NCBI RefSeq assembly: GCF_003597395.2
Contig: NC_133770.1
Span: forward strand, 78,781,548 to 78,845,547
Source of the DNA: Chelonoidis abingdonii
Lineage: Eukaryota; Chordata; Testudines; Testudinidae
DNA length: 64,000 bases
Reading direction: 5' to 3'
Positions 23,938-36,727 of the stretch are shown piece after piece. Position numbers and translations under genes: made by a program. The notes under the pieces are model-generated. The model made no database searches. It worked only from the letters and a program-made list of their open reading frames with translations, and was not told where the DNA came from. Every line of letters begins with the position of its first letter. Within the stretch, counting starts at the first letter, position 1.

Positions 23938-24345
23938 CAGGCCCTATCCACACTTGGTGTTTTCCTGTGTTATGAAAGCCATTTAAAATGTAGACTTTAA
24001 TCTTGTCCACAGTAAAATTTTTGCACCAGTATAGAGACTCCAGTGCAAACTTTTAGTGTAGACATGCTGGACTAATGTACATTGGGGTCTGCATTGGTGT
24101 AGTCACACTAGTACAAACTACCCAGTGGAGATAATGTCTTCCAAATGATTTCTGCTAATATGGGTTAAATGTTGTTTGCTAAGGCCTTATCAACACTGGG
24201 TTCTTCTGTACTGGTGTAGCAACAGCAATATTGACATGCTGAAGCAAACCCCCAACAGAGGCACATTGGACTAGTGTAGATCACAGAAACCAAAGGATGT
24301 TGCAGTGATGCAAGTCTTGGTTTATACCAGCACAGAAAAAACAAA
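23938..24345. repeat. Two diverged MITE-like units (tentative)
   Basis: Two adjacent segments, about 23938-24125 and 24180-24345, each contain a GGCCTTATCAACACTGG- or GGCCCTATCCACACTTGG-type start and AGTGTAGA words. Such 'TCTACACT' words mark small inverted-repeat elements elsewhere in the window (51734, 56035). Ends and target duplications were not resolved. Confidence 0.4.
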
Positions 24346-26814
24346 AAACAAACAAACCTGCAGTGCAGATGACGCTAAACCTGTACATTTGTGCAAAGGA
24401 GTTTAAAATACTGTTAGACAACTGTATTGTGAGCTGTCTTCCTTCCTAAGAAAACACAAGTTTTTAACCCTTGTTTTACCTGGACTATAGAGTCAGCAGA
24501 AACTGATTTTAAAATCTGTGTATAAAAAGATTTTCCTAAGGCAAATGTAATACAATTGTATGTGGGGGTCTCCAGGTGCTCATAGCTGAAACACTGACCT
24601 CATTGTTTATATTGCACTTCCTAACTTTGATTTAAATTCTTGCATCTGTATGGTTATTCATTAATACGTTCTCCGCTCACACAGTTTTATATACTGCGTA
24701 CTGGGTAATAATGTAAGAGAAACTCCATATTTTTAAAGCTAAGCTGGCTTTTTATTAAGAGAACTATTGAGAGAGATACTTGAACTGCAGCTAGAATTCC
24801 AGTCACGTGTACACAGACTGACTTCCTGGAGCCCCTCCAAACTCTTCCTTCCAGTAACCTGGGTTCCTCATTCCAAGTTCCATGCAGGTTGCTGCATACA
24901 CGAATTTTACACTTTGTACATCTTTTGATTTCAGCAGCTTTACTCCTGGTTTATACCTATGTAAATAAGTTTGGAATCAGCCCCACTTAATCCTACCCAG
25001 GTCAGAAGTGACAAAAAATGTTACCATCCAATGGTTGTTTAGTGGACTCTATGAAACAATTTGCTTGTCTTAATTCAGTTCCTAATAGCTATCCACATCA
25101 CAAAACTACCACTGCCATTGACTCTAACTAGTACTCTAGTTTGCATTCAGCAAAGGGCAAGGAGTGAACAGGTAAAGGGACTGAATTAACCTCTCACCCT
25201 TGTCAGGGCTGTCTCCAGATCAAGGCTGAGGTGTATGGGGCAGGGTAGCGTGGGGAAACTCATGGTACCACTGACTGTGATATTCCTGTGCTATGATACA
25301 CAGAAGGCCTCATTCTCCATGGTGCTTGCTCTGCTAACATTGTCAAGAAATCCTGATGAAACGTTCCATACTTCCAATTGCATTATGCACTTATATTTGC
25401 TTTACAAAAATATTTCTATGAGGTTGCTACTTCACAGACTACGTTCATTGAACATGTAGTCTAATAAGTTTGGGTGAGAAATGATTTCAACTTTTAAAGC
25501 TGGCTGCTCTCATTCTGTGTGGGTCTGCTGGGAAATCATGGGAAATGAATCATTGCAAACAGCTGTGTTTGTAAAATAAGTATACTGGCATATATCCGTT
25601 GTATTTTAGTAAAAGCAAAATCAACCAATTTATTACTTAGAAATGTACTGATTTATTTAACCTAGGGATTATTTCCACATTACTAGTTTTAGGATGCTAG
25701 TGATTTCATAAGAACATTTCTTCAGCTTATATAGTTCAGTGCTGGAAAGAAGAGTCTGTTTCCCAACGAGAATGGAACATTGAATATTCAAAGTGTTTTT
25801 ACCTTATGAAAATAGCTGATATTCCTAATATTTATAAACTCTTTTGATACAGCAGATTCCTAATGCTTTATCTGATTTCTCAGCACTCAGCTGAAGGGAT
25901 AAGATGTGGACTATTTTGCAAAGAGAGCTTTTCTTAGGCTTGTCAGGAGTTTGTATTAAATTGCTGTTAACTTAAAACATGCAAGGGGTGGGAAAAGAAG
26001 ACGACAAGTTTTAAATGGGAGTACACAGGTTAGTGATGTTATGCACATGTACAAGTGCTTGTAGGGTTGTGACCTAAGTTAGCCACTGTATTGAGTATTA
26101 CTTTCAGTATCTGAGTGGGCTTAAGGTGCAATATGCAGACAATATGTTATAGCATTACATTTTTAAGTTAAGACCTTTATAAATGAATAGACATACTCTG
26201 GGGAGTACAGCTAAGCACACGTGTAAGTGTTTGCAGGAGAGTTTGAATGGAACTTCTCCCCAAGAGCCCATCTTGTATTAGAGGTGCTTTAGGTTCTGCA
26301 GTAGCTTCCTATGAGTTTCCAACTGGAATTCAGATACCATGGTGATAACACTGTGCAGGAACCTGAAAATGATGGAACAGAATTGAAGGTGTGCCTTTAA
26401 CCCCAACTGGTGTGGGGCCTGATTAACTGAGGCTGCAGCCCTCCTTGTAATACAATGGTGTATTTCCAGTCACAGGGAGGAGCTCAGTGATGCGTAGGAG
26501 GAAGATGCTGGCAAGGCATTCTCCATGAAAGTTCCTTGGTTCTAGAACTCACTTCCCCCTTGGTTTGTGTGGCACAGCCCAGGACTATTAACATTATAAA
26601 TGTTTTGCAAAGCCACTTTCTTCCACGCCTTTATAGAGGAGAGTATCTGATGAGAAGATTTTATTTGGAGGATTGATAGGTTCAGTATTCATGACGCCAC
26701 AAGTAGTTTATTATTTGTGATTATATTTTTGAACTGCAATTATAAGGGTGCCCAATGTATGTGTTAGTGGAATGTTTAAAAAATAAGTGGTAAATGGTGT
26801 TAGTTTTAATTAAA
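24346..26814. other. Unassigned AT-rich sequence
   Basis: No gene or repeat was recognised. Confidence 0.5.
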
Positions 26815-27040
26815 TAGTAGAGTTGGTTGAAAATCTCCTCTTTTTAAAATGGCAGCCTGGTTTTAAATGAAAATCTTATTTTTGTTTCAAAATCTCTGGA
26901 AAAAATGTTTGGTTTTCAGTGAAATTTTTCAGTTTTTGTCAAATGAGCCATTTTCATGGAAACGTCTTGGAAAACTGACAACAAAACTATTCCACATGCA
27001 AAATAAGTGGCATTTTGGAACAACTCTAATTGAAAGAAGT
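26815..27040. repeat. T-rich dispersed repeat remnant (tentative)
   Basis: Repeated TTTCA, AAAAT and TTTTCATGGAAAC words around 'TTTTTGTCAAATGAG' resemble a family of A/T-rich inverted elements whose end word GACCAGCTCTAG is seen near 51021-51032. Heavily decayed. Confidence 0.35.
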
Positions 27041-29653
27041 ATAAATAAAAATTGCTGAGGTTTCAATCTCTTGTCTCTTCTTCCATTTTTCCAGTCCTCC
27101 AGTGAAAGCAAAAAAAAAAGGTGGTGGGGGGGAAGGAATACCCTGATATTTCTAATGCACAAACACATGCAAAAAAACCTTAAATTTAAAAAAAAGTCAG
27201 GCATCTCTATTCATCATGCAGAAGGCACAAATAAACAAACACATAAAAGCACAAACCTTTTTTATTTGCTGTTACCGTTAAAGGCTGGCAGCCATAATAA
27301 AATGGAGCCATCTGAAATACAGTGAAAGCCTTAGTATCCTGTCAGCAGCAGAATTTTTTTTTATGCTGATGTATATTCCATTTTCCATAAGTGGAATTAG
27401 GTCTATATAGAACAATATGAATTTTACTAAGTAGATTTGCCATTTCATTTTAGTTTCTAAATACTGACCAATCATGCAAAGCTAACTCATCATACTTCCT
27501 TGGGACCATGGAGAAGGGGAGCCTCCTTCTAGCATTCAAAGAAACACCTGTTAGAATCATGCCTAGTCATGGCATGTATAATTACAATGGGAGTGGAGAG
27601 GAAAAGGCACCTTGTACTCCCTTTCCCCATCTCAGTTAACCTTCACAAGACAGGACAGGATTTGGTCCTAACTATTTCCAAAGTATCCAGAAGTTATTTT
27701 AAATTGCTAGGTTTGGCAATTCAATATCTGCACAACGGCATGTGTGTTGCACTCGCTGCTCTGCATTCACGGCACGTAGTGCTGTATCCTGTACTGTCAC
27801 AGCACAGGTCACTGGCGCATGCCAATTAAAACACATCCCTTGTGTTTACATACTGCAGTGCAATGTGCTGTGATGAGATACTAAAATTTCTTAAATTCTG
27901 AGCTGTAAACTGGAATTGATTAGTACGCAGAAAAGCATCCAACTACATTTTAGAATGCACTGGACCTGTGTGGTTCTTTTCCATAAGGTGCAGTGCTGCA
28001 GCAGCACTGTATCAAGGTCGTTTAAAGCACAGAGCCCCTTGTTGCAGTTGGACACGCAGAAGGATAGACTCTTTCTTTTTTTTTTTTTTTAAATAGCCTT
28101 TTCCCTCAAGTCCCCATTTTCCCTTGCTTAGAGTCACCTCTTCCCCATGTTGTACAAACATGTCTAGTACACACAAACTCCTGTTGCCAAAAATCAGAGA
28201 CTGAAAATGTCCTCTGGTTTCAGGGAATGTATTTTCCTTCTTTGAGTTTTATGACCTGGGATTTAAGGTTCAGGAACTTGCTTGTTTTTTCCTGGTTGTT
28301 TGACGTAGGTTGGGAGAATATCATTTTTCCTTGTAAAGATGTTTTGTGTTGGAAATGGTCCCACTGAAAATAAACTCATACCAGCTTTTTGCACAACTGC
28401 ACTTATGTGAGCTGTGTTCTGAGTTTTTCATCCACCTGCTAGCCACAGAGGTTTCTCTACAGGTTACCAGGTGGCTAACCTGATAGGCACAGGGAAAAGG
28501 TTTTGTCCTTGCAAGTGCACACTGATCACTCTTCCTTTGCCCAGTAACCTAAATGGCCTTTTCTGCTGAGCTGGCCAAAAATATTTCTTGATTTGTGGTT
28601 GGCCAGACCCATTTTCCTTCACTGTTCTGACCATAATTGGCCAAATTCATCTCTGACATTAAGTTCAAACTCCTTCACTTCCTCCCTGCAGCAGGCAAGG
28701 GCTGGATAGTATTGTCAGGTATTAAGTCTAATTTTAATGGGTGCAATTTCATAGCTCAGGATATCATGAGTTTCTTTATACTATGCCTCTGACGTAGTTG
28801 AGCCAAATGGGATAGGGGAGCAGATACGGCCAATCCATCTCCAGTAGGTTGTCTAACTTTTCTGAAATATCCTATGAGTACTGTGGGAATTGTGCTGGGA
28901 AGCACTCTTGCTATGCTTTTATAATGGAGTAGCAAGACTCCTCCCACCATACCATTCTCTAACCAGATGTTTCCCCTCTGGCCAGCAGCACTAACTGCTT
29001 CTCCTTCCTTCTGCCAGGTACTGCTATGTTGGGGTAGAAGGGCTAGAGGAAACATAATTTAGCCACATGAGACTTTACCGTTTCTCTACAGCTGATTATT
29101 TCATTTAATAGAGGGATATAACTCACTTCTTACCACTTTTTTTCCAGTCACATTTGATAGTAACTCTCAAATATCTGATATGAGTTTTAGTCCCTCTCAA
29201 AGATTCCAGGCTTCTCTGTTCTTTATATTTGAGTCCTATTGGAAGGACCTTAGTATCTGTAGTTCACTTGGGATTAAAAGAGGACACTACTTCTCTTTGT
29301 TTCATTCAGTTTGGCAGAGGAACAATTACATTTTTAGCCATCAGGTTAGCATTAGCCATTTGCACTTTGTTTTATTGTCCTGCTATTTTAATTCCATATA
29401 CATCAGAGCTGTTTCTAAACTAGTGTGGAAGTACAGAAAGAACTGACATGGATTTGTAGGGATCTTAATGCATGACAGTCTCTGTTAGCCACTTAGGCTA
29501 GCTGTAACCCTAATAAAGCGAGATTTGTAAAAGCAAGGATTGTGTGAGGAGAGTGGAAAAGAACTGTGAGAGAAGTTCTTTTTTGACCTTGTGCAGATAA
29601 TACAATATGTAGACTGGCATCTCTTCAGTGAGAAAAACAAGATATCAGGATGA
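27041..29653. other. Unassigned sequence
   Basis: A poly-T run lies at about 28076-28091. No gene was recognised; frames reach 99 codons without any domain. Confidence 0.5.
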
Positions 29654-29663
29654 CATATATATA

Positions 29664-29701
<38 letters not shown>

Positions 29702-29776
29702 TATTATTATATATATTTATATATTATTTATATATATATAACGAATATATTATAATACTATAATATATATATTAAC
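29654..29776. repeat. AT-alternating low-complexity block
   Basis: About 120 bp of nearly pure A/T made of TA, TAA and TTA units, with a single interrupting CG. Confidence 0.93.
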
Positions 29777-29779
29777 AGA

Positions 29780-29981
29780 ATGCAGCTGTTGCTTTATTAA
29801 TTGTCTATATAAACAAAAGTATAAATGCTTGCTGTAATTGTTTACCTGTGGAGAGACCTGTCTAGGAAGGGGAGACCCTATGTCCTAGTGCACTCTCTCC
29901 CTGTTGTAGCTGTTAAACAGAATAAAGTATCTGACTTTGCTGCACCCAAACAAAAAGCGAGAACTGAGTTTTTCTCCAACA
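29780..29981 (+). mobile_element. Possible LTR 3' portion (R-U5)
   Basis: CTGTTGTAGCTGTTAAACAG runs into AATAAAG (signal near 29921), then GACTTTGCTGCACCC and GCGAGAACTGAGTTTTTC, ending CCAACA. This order of polyadenylation signal and pyrimidine-rich end fits the R-U5 part of an LTR and resembles LTR ends I remember. The left side is replaced by the AT block, and no primer-binding site or target duplication was found. Confidence 0.35.
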
Positions 29982-32900
29982 CTAGTGTTCCACAGGGCAT
30001 CATAAATAATGCACAGGTGAGAAGGGAATAAACAGAGCCAACCAAGATGTGTTTGTTTGGATATTGCCTATTGAATCTAATTATTGCTCAAAGGGGCGCA
30101 TAAAGTGTCATGGTGCATCTCTGCATGCTGGCTCCTACCCTAAATTCCTGTAGCTTAGCTAGAAGTTCCACCCAACCCTTCTCTATACCAAGTAAGAGAA
30201 GACAACTCTCTTCTTTCACATTTTAATGAAGTTTACTAGCCTCTTGTGCTTTATCTGTAATAACAGGTATATAGTTGTTTTGGTTGGGCAGTGGTTTATT
30301 TTGGTAATTTAGCACTCATTAACTAGTCTCTTAGTTATTGGAGCCTTTTAAAATTTTGGAAAGATGTCACAAACTTTTATGAAAATGTCATGTGGGTCAA
30401 CTTTCTAGTGCCCTATGTTATCTAACTTGGGGCAACAATATGTCATTCCCTGGAAGTTCTCAGTTTATATGCTAGGTACTGTGGCTTTGTTCCTTTTCTT
30501 GAAATACCCTTGCTCTAGCCCTCTGAGTGCTTTCTATGATCAATGCATTGTTTACCTCTGACATTAACTAGTTCTTTTATTATCTTTTGTGCTCCTGTAT
30601 TTCTGTGTTTATTTCCTGTATTTTTGAACCTCCACAGTGAAGTTGTTGCTTTTGGGTGCTAACCTTCTCCTGCCCAGTGCAAGACTGATTAGTTTGCCCC
30701 GACTAACAGTTTAAGATGTCTCAACATAGTCTTCCTTAAGATACCTTTTAGTGTCATTGACTAAATAAACATTTTAAATCTCACCTATCAAAGTATGCCA
30801 AAGAACTTTATGAAAATTATTATTCATTTTTCTGGGGGTTTCAGCAAAATCATTATCACACAAAGAAGGTGTTACTGGTGTGCAGTATCCAGACCATGCA
30901 TGTCTTTGTATGTATTATAAGTCAAAATACTGAGACTGCTGCGGCTTCATCAATGGGGCCATGAAAGAGCATTCTGAGGCAGGTGTTGGCATGAAGGACC
31001 TGATCAGCACAATTGAGCATGGATTTCTGGCAGCAATAATCTGCCTGGACATGAGGAGGCGGAAAGAGTGGAAGAAAACAGTGCATATGTATGTTCATAT
31101 ATAGGCTCATACCACTGCTGATTTTGCAGCATTAGTATGCATCTATTCTTTTGTCAAACCCAGAAGAATGCCAGAATTTGGCTCTGAGTGCATACTGCAA
31201 GCAACAGAAACTATCTTTTCCCATGATTTCCTTAAGCATAAAGGAGGTCTATTTCACCCTTCATATGGCTATGTAATGGGAGCTATAAATGGATCTGGAA
31301 AAGAACAGTTAAGGTCTTGCTGAAGACGTACCCTTTGAAGAATGAATATTTTAAAGTGAATGTATAAATGGAGAGAGGATAGAATGACAGCTAAAACTCT
31401 ACCTCCTGAAGTGTAGCAGGTAGCTGATAAAAGATTTTGACAACTTTACTTATGTATTTAATCCAGGTTTTTCACTCTAAAAACAAAGTCTCTCTCTTGT
31501 TCCATATCATATGTTTCAACTTGAAGTTTGGCTTCCCATATCCGCGAGCTGGTAGATGAGTGGTAGAAAAAAATTCTCGGAACAAGCATACTTTGAATTT
31601 ACTGTGTGTGGGTTTTTTTTAAAAGTTGGCAGGTAAAGAGAATTCTTTGTATAGATGTTGGCAGTACAATAAGAAATGGGTGATTAAAACTAAATGTGGA
31701 AAATTACTACATAGCCCAGAAAGAGTGAAATTGAAATGGCTGTTTCAGGAACATTATGTTTCCAGTATGGTAATGCTCCACACAAACCTGTCTGGAAGCT
31801 GAGCATTTATTGTGCAGCTTTTAAAAATGAATTACACAATTTTTTAAAGCAAGCAACCAGAAGTGTAACCTTATTTTTAAATGGTTTCATGCACTGGAGG
31901 AAGCGAGTGAAAGTTTTGGCTGTGATCAGAACTGCAAGGCGAAGACAGTGCTGCTGCAGGGAAGTCTCTAAAAAAAGCCACTATAAAGATTTTTTTTCTT
32001 GTGCCACTTTGATGCTGCAATCATATAGCTGTGTGTACTAACCTCTTGAGTGAAATCAATTTAACATGCATCATGACATTTATGCCACTCTATAGGGGGC
32101 AGTACAGAGCTACACAACTCTCTAGGAGTGCCAGGGAAACTGTGCTACAGGCAAACAGTCTCTCACAGGGTTGCTCCATGCATTGGGGTGACCCCAAAAC
32201 CCTGCTTCAGCAAAGCACTGAACTTAAATCACATGCTTAAGTCCCTGGTACTCCTGGAAGTGTTTGGCTCTGCACTGCTCCTTACATGGGGAAGTGGTAT
32301 AAACTAGTCCCTTATATATTTATTTTCTTTCCATGGATCTTATATGTGACAGAGTGACATACCACATTAGGTATGCTAGGAGATAAGTTTGCCTGTTCAA
32401 AAGCTAAGAGGTTTCCCCTTTGCTGGGGAACAGTTCATATGCACACTTTTAGTTATAAAGTCTAGTTCAGTAGGACTTATATGTGTGCTTGTTTTACTAA
32501 TTTGGAGGCACATCAGTGAGAAGGCCCTGTGGGAGTGCACAGACTGCCGGCATGTACAAGCCTTCAGTACAGTATTCTGCCCCTCTGCAGCCAAGCAAGG
32601 GGCCTTCAGTGTCTGGCCCAAGGTGAGGTCGATACATTTTGAATAGAGCAAGTTTGCGCAGTCAGTGTTAGTGCTCTTCTTTCCTGACTTTTTCATTTCA
32701 GAACCTGAATAGTTTTTTAGTGTAGAGGCTTTTGATGTTTTTTTTAATTTGTTTGTTTGTTTTATGGAATAAGTCTATAACTATCACATCTTCTATAAAG
32801 AAGGGCTTTTGTTAAAATGCACCACATATACAGGGGTCTTTTTGTTTGTTTGTTTGTTTTTTTTCAAGGAGTGCCTAATGTTCTCTCTATTGTGAGTACA

Positions 32901-33670
32901 GCTTTATATTCCCTGGGTTCTGATGCTGGCTGGGAGACTGGTTCTTTGCATTCTGATGATGTCTGACGTCGTCCTTGGCAGGAATCTTTTTAAATTGTCT
33001 TGCTTAAGTGAAAATGTGGCAATTAAGTTTTTAAGGAAGCACTGAAAAAACAAACTGAAAAATGGCATATGCAACTTCAAAGGAGGTTGTGCAAAGCCCA
33101 TGTACAAAGACCAAAGCAGTGAAACCATGCTGGGAATGGGCAGAGGAGAAATTTATGCTCTGGATAAGAGTAGACAGTATTGCTGTGGAGACTAGCATGT
33201 TTGTTGCCTGAGATAAAATAAGAAACCCTTGGAAAAAATACTGTAGTGTTATAGCAAGAATAAATCTATTGAGAGAATATACATAGTTGATTTTGGGGGC
33301 AGAAGGTGAGGGTAATAGAAAAGCTAGCTTAGGGAGTGTAACAAAGCTATTGAACTCCTTGCAACAAAGAAGCTAGGGTTAAGAAATGTAGCAATAAATG
33401 TTAAGTTTGTAGAGTCATATTTTGAAGGAATTGAAACAGCAAACAAACAAACATTTGCTTTTTTCTTGTATCACCCTCCACATATGGGGACACCCTTCCC
33501 AAGCAGGTCCTAAGGCTGCTACCCTCTCTGCATTCACATTCCTCCTCCAGACCTGCTTCTGTTGAGAGGCTCTCAAGAAGTAAATCAGTTAATAATGGCT
33601 AAGTACATCAGGAGTTTAAGATAGTTTCAGCTATACATAACTGTCATGTAGCAGGAGGCAGCATACTTGA
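29982..33670. other. Unassigned sequence
   Basis: No gene was recognised. Small (TTTG)n runs occur near 32743 and 32838. A 101-codon frame at 31736-32041 shows no domain. Confidence 0.5.
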
Positions 33671-33706
33671 CCTTTAAAATTATATGTGTATATGTAATTT
33701 TAAAGG
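33671..33706. repeat. 36-nt palindrome
   Basis: CCTTTAAAATTATAT is mirrored by ATGTAATTTTAAAGG around a short centre, with about two mismatched pairs. It lies just before the MIR. Confidence 0.8.
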
Positions 33707-33760
33707 ACAAACATACTGTACCCTTAGCCCTCACCCTTCATCTGTTTGACTGCTTTGGAG

Positions 33761-34050
33761 TCAGTATAGTCCCATGGATAGGCCATCAGTACTGGGAGGA
33801 AGAAGACTTGGATTCTATTGCTAGTTTTGTCACTGATTTCTTGTGTGACTTTAGACAAGTTGCTTCCCTTCTCTGTGCCTCAGTTTTCTCATCTGTGCAA
33901 TTGGGCTAATGATACTTTTGCAGAGGGCTTTGAGACCAGGGGATGAAAAGCGCTATATAAGTAGTAAGAACTGTTTTTTGACTGTAAGCTCCTTAAGGCA
34001 TAGACTTTATCTTGCTCTATATCTGTATGGTGAATAGTGTGTTATTGAGA
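33761..34050 (+). mobile_element. MIR-type SINE
   Basis: The body reads from TCAGTATAGTCCCATGGATA through TTGGATTCTATTGCTAG, the conserved core with CTTCTCTGTGCCTCAGTTTT and CTCATCTGTGCAATTGGGCT, then AAAGCGCTATATAAG at about 33948-33962. A 3' tail with CTGTAAGCTCCTTAAGGCA follows. This matches the general MIR/CORE-SINE plan of a tRNA-like head, core and L2-related tail. The family is shared widely among amniotes. Confidence 0.75.
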
Positions 34051-34841
34051 AATATTGTAAATAATGCTGTGTCAACTTTCACAGAGTTGGTGACTGCACA
34101 AACATTTGAATTAAACAAGGGATACAAATTTTACAGGGTAACAAATGAGTAGCGTGTGTAGATCAACCAGTGGTATTACAGCTTGGTGAATAATGGAGAC
34201 AGGAACCTTCAGCCTCTCTGTTGAAACTAGTTCCGGTTGGTGATGGTGCCCATTGCTGATGTAAATATTGTAGATAAATGTAAATTTTTGCTGATGTAAA
34301 TACTAGGGCGGGGGAGTCTCAGAAGGCTTGGATTTGGAGGCACTTTAGCTAAGCATCCAAAAGTTTGGATGGTTTTCCAAAGCTTATCTGAGCTACTCAA
34401 AATGGTTGAGTCTTATCAGCTAGCCTGGAAATCTTGAAACTAGGCTTTCCAGCACCTCCACTTAGCATGCTGGCAGAACTACCAGTAGAAATTGTGGAAG
34501 AACAGCTTTCTAGTAGTTAGCCATTCTGGTTCTAGACTTGGCTAGAAGTGAAGAAACACTCATCTGAGCATTTCAGACTTATGGAAAAATGCTGGGTTTG
34601 ATTTTAAAAAATAAGTGCATATTCAGAGAATCTTTGTTGTGTGACCCATGTTTGCCCATTTCTAGGGTACTCATATCCATTAGAACCTGGGGAGTGATCA
34701 GACCACAATAAAAGCTGAGTGCTGAGATGGTTAAAAACTTCAGATACTATTGACCTTGGTTTGAGTTTAACTAGGATGCCAGAGGAGAGGTGAAATACTT
34801 TTGTCATTCAGGTCCCTAGCCCTGGTTATTCTTTTATACGG
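34051..34841. other. Unassigned sequence
   Basis: Nothing recognised. Confidence 0.5.
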
Positions 34842-35009
34842 TGTGATGGTGTAAATCAATCCCATGCTGGACCACAGCAGGAAATGGTTAATAGTCTGTC
34901 CTGGGAACTAGGGCTGGCTCTGCAACACCTGTCAGCTTTGGAGGAAAGACCCTTCACCTGGATAGTATAAAGAGAGAGAAGCATATCTCAGATAGATGTT
35001 CCCCCTGAC

Positions 35010-35074
<65 letters not shown>

Positions 35075-35230
35075 TATGCACACGCACTCACTCACTGTCT
35101 CTCTAGGTTGTGAACTAAGAAGCCTTGAGGTAAGAAATTTAAGAGTGAGCCTGAGGAGAAGGCTTGAGCTGAATTTCATTTTATGATGATTTTTTTTGTT
35201 AATAAATCCAAGCCTCAGGAAAGGGGAGAG
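34842..35230 (+). mobile_element. Possible LTR with TATA and polyadenylation signals
   Basis: The segment starts TGTGATGGTGTAAATC and contains ACCACAGCAGGAAATGG, then GATAGTATAAAGAGAG (TATA-like, near 34963), and about 230 bases later TTAATAAATCC (signal near 35200). Spacing suits the U3-R part of an LTR. A (GT)n(GA)n microsatellite sits inside. I could not find the 3' end or a target duplication, so the class is uncertain. Confidence 0.35.
35013..35096. repeat. (GT)n(GA)n microsatellite with inverted downstream arm
   Basis: About 12 GT units pass into about 14 GA units. AGAGTGAGTGAG is then mirrored by CACTCACTCACTGTCTCT 10-35 bases later, so the GA tract can fold back. Confidence 0.9.
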
Positions 35231-36210
35231 ATTGACTCAGCCTAATGTGTTGACTGTGTTTCAGATATGCAAGGCAATTGCTTCCAGATACCAAGGTGAT
35301 GTATGAGAATTAGCATTTTAATGCCAGTTTTAGAGAAGAAAATCTGAATACTCCATAAATGCTAGGTTTCAGTAACCCATGGGGAACCTAAAGTTACCAG
35401 CAGCAATCTGACAGATTTTCAGACTACAATAAGTCTTGTACTCCTCACACATTACATTTCTTATGCCCATCCATTTAACAACTTAATCAAGACATCAGAA
35501 ACAATCTCAGACAGCACTATTACTATGTGAACGACTTGCCCATCCCAACAGGAAAATCCTTCCCTTGACGCAGCTACTGCAAGTGGTACTGCCACTGCTT
35601 TCCTTCAAGAGTTTCCTCCAAGGTGGGAGTACATTTAATCTACAGCCAGGACTCTCTAGGAGATCCACACATATAGGCTGCACAGGAGGTAAGCTAAATC
35701 AACACAACTCACAGGTACTCTAGCCCTGTCACCTTCCCAGAAAGCCCTGCCCATTTTCTGGGCTGTAGCAGCAGACTTGGAGGCTCTTCAGAGCAGTGGG
35801 CATTACACCTGCCTTGTAACACTGTGACTCTCACTCGCAGAGTCCTAGGATGAATTGGGCCCATGGTTTGCAGTACACATAAAGAGCCATAACCTTGACA
35901 GTGAATTATAGCATCGAGCTATTAACAATGCCAAATTCACTTTGAGAATTAGGAGAAAGTGATGAACCAGTAAGTCTTCTCGGTACTTTGCTGAGTGGAC
36001 AAAATTACCTTCACAACAAATGACTTCACTTATTAAAAGAGATCTACAACTTAATTAAGGGAGAGGTAAAAGTACAAACTAAACTCTAGGGAAATAATGT
36101 CTCTACCCATCGTTAATTAAAATAAAATGACACTGAGCTAACTTTTCCAACAGAGAAAGTATTCTTTCTGGTAACGTTTTGTATTTCATACAAGTCTGTT
36201 CCCCTATTAG
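35231..36210. other. Unassigned sequence
   Basis: Nothing recognised. Confidence 0.5.
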
Positions 36211-36218
36211 CTGCTACG

Positions 36219-36719
36219 TAGGGCCGGTGCAACCATTTAGGCGAACTAGGCTGTTGCCTAGGGCGCCAAGATTTGGGGGCACCAAAAAGCGGCGCCCCCC
36301 CCAAATTTTTTAAATGGTTGCAGCGGCCGCTGCGTAGTCTGAGCTGCCGGCGGCAGCAGCTGCCTGCAGCCCGGCAAGCTTAGGGCGCCCCCGGGGTCAG
36401 TGCGCAGGGCCGCGGCAGGCCCAGCGCCCCAGGTTCACGGGAGCCCGCCGGCGGATGGGTTCGGAAGCCCGGGCGCTCCCCCGGGCAGGGAAGCCACCGC
36501 GGCGGTCCGGGCAGCCCGGCGGCAGCTCCCAGGGTCAGGGGACCGCGGGGGGCGATTCCGGCAGCCCGGGCGCAGGCGTTCCCGGGGTCAGGGAGCTGCG
36601 GCTCTGGTGGACCTGCCGCAGGCATGCCTGCGGCAGCTCCACCGGAGCCGCGAGACCTGCGCGGGGGGCGGCAAAATGTCCCGGTGCCTAGGGCGTCAGA
36701 AATCCTAGCGCCGGCCCTG
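36219..36719. mobile_element. hAT-type MITE, GC-rich, 501 bp
   Basis: The terminal inverted repeats are TAGGGCCGGTGC at the left and GCGCCGGCCCTG at the right. They are flanked by 8-bp duplications CTGCTACG (36211-36218) and CTCCTACG (36720-36727), identical at seven positions. An 8-bp duplication and CAGGG-type ends are the marks of hAT. The inside contains no transposase. It includes a 52-bp palindrome at 36599-36650. Frames of 78-102 codons here are products of GC-rich sequence. The jump in G+C against both flanks is sharp. Confidence 0.85.
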
Positions 36720-36727
36720 CTCCTACG

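Noticed and set aside
34988..35179. Ser-Leu and His-Thr repeat peptide
   Set aside because: Translation of the (GT)n(GA)n microsatellite.
36380..36708. CpG island with short coding exon
   Set aside because: The GC-rich block coincides exactly with a MITE bounded by inverted ends and an 8-bp duplication.
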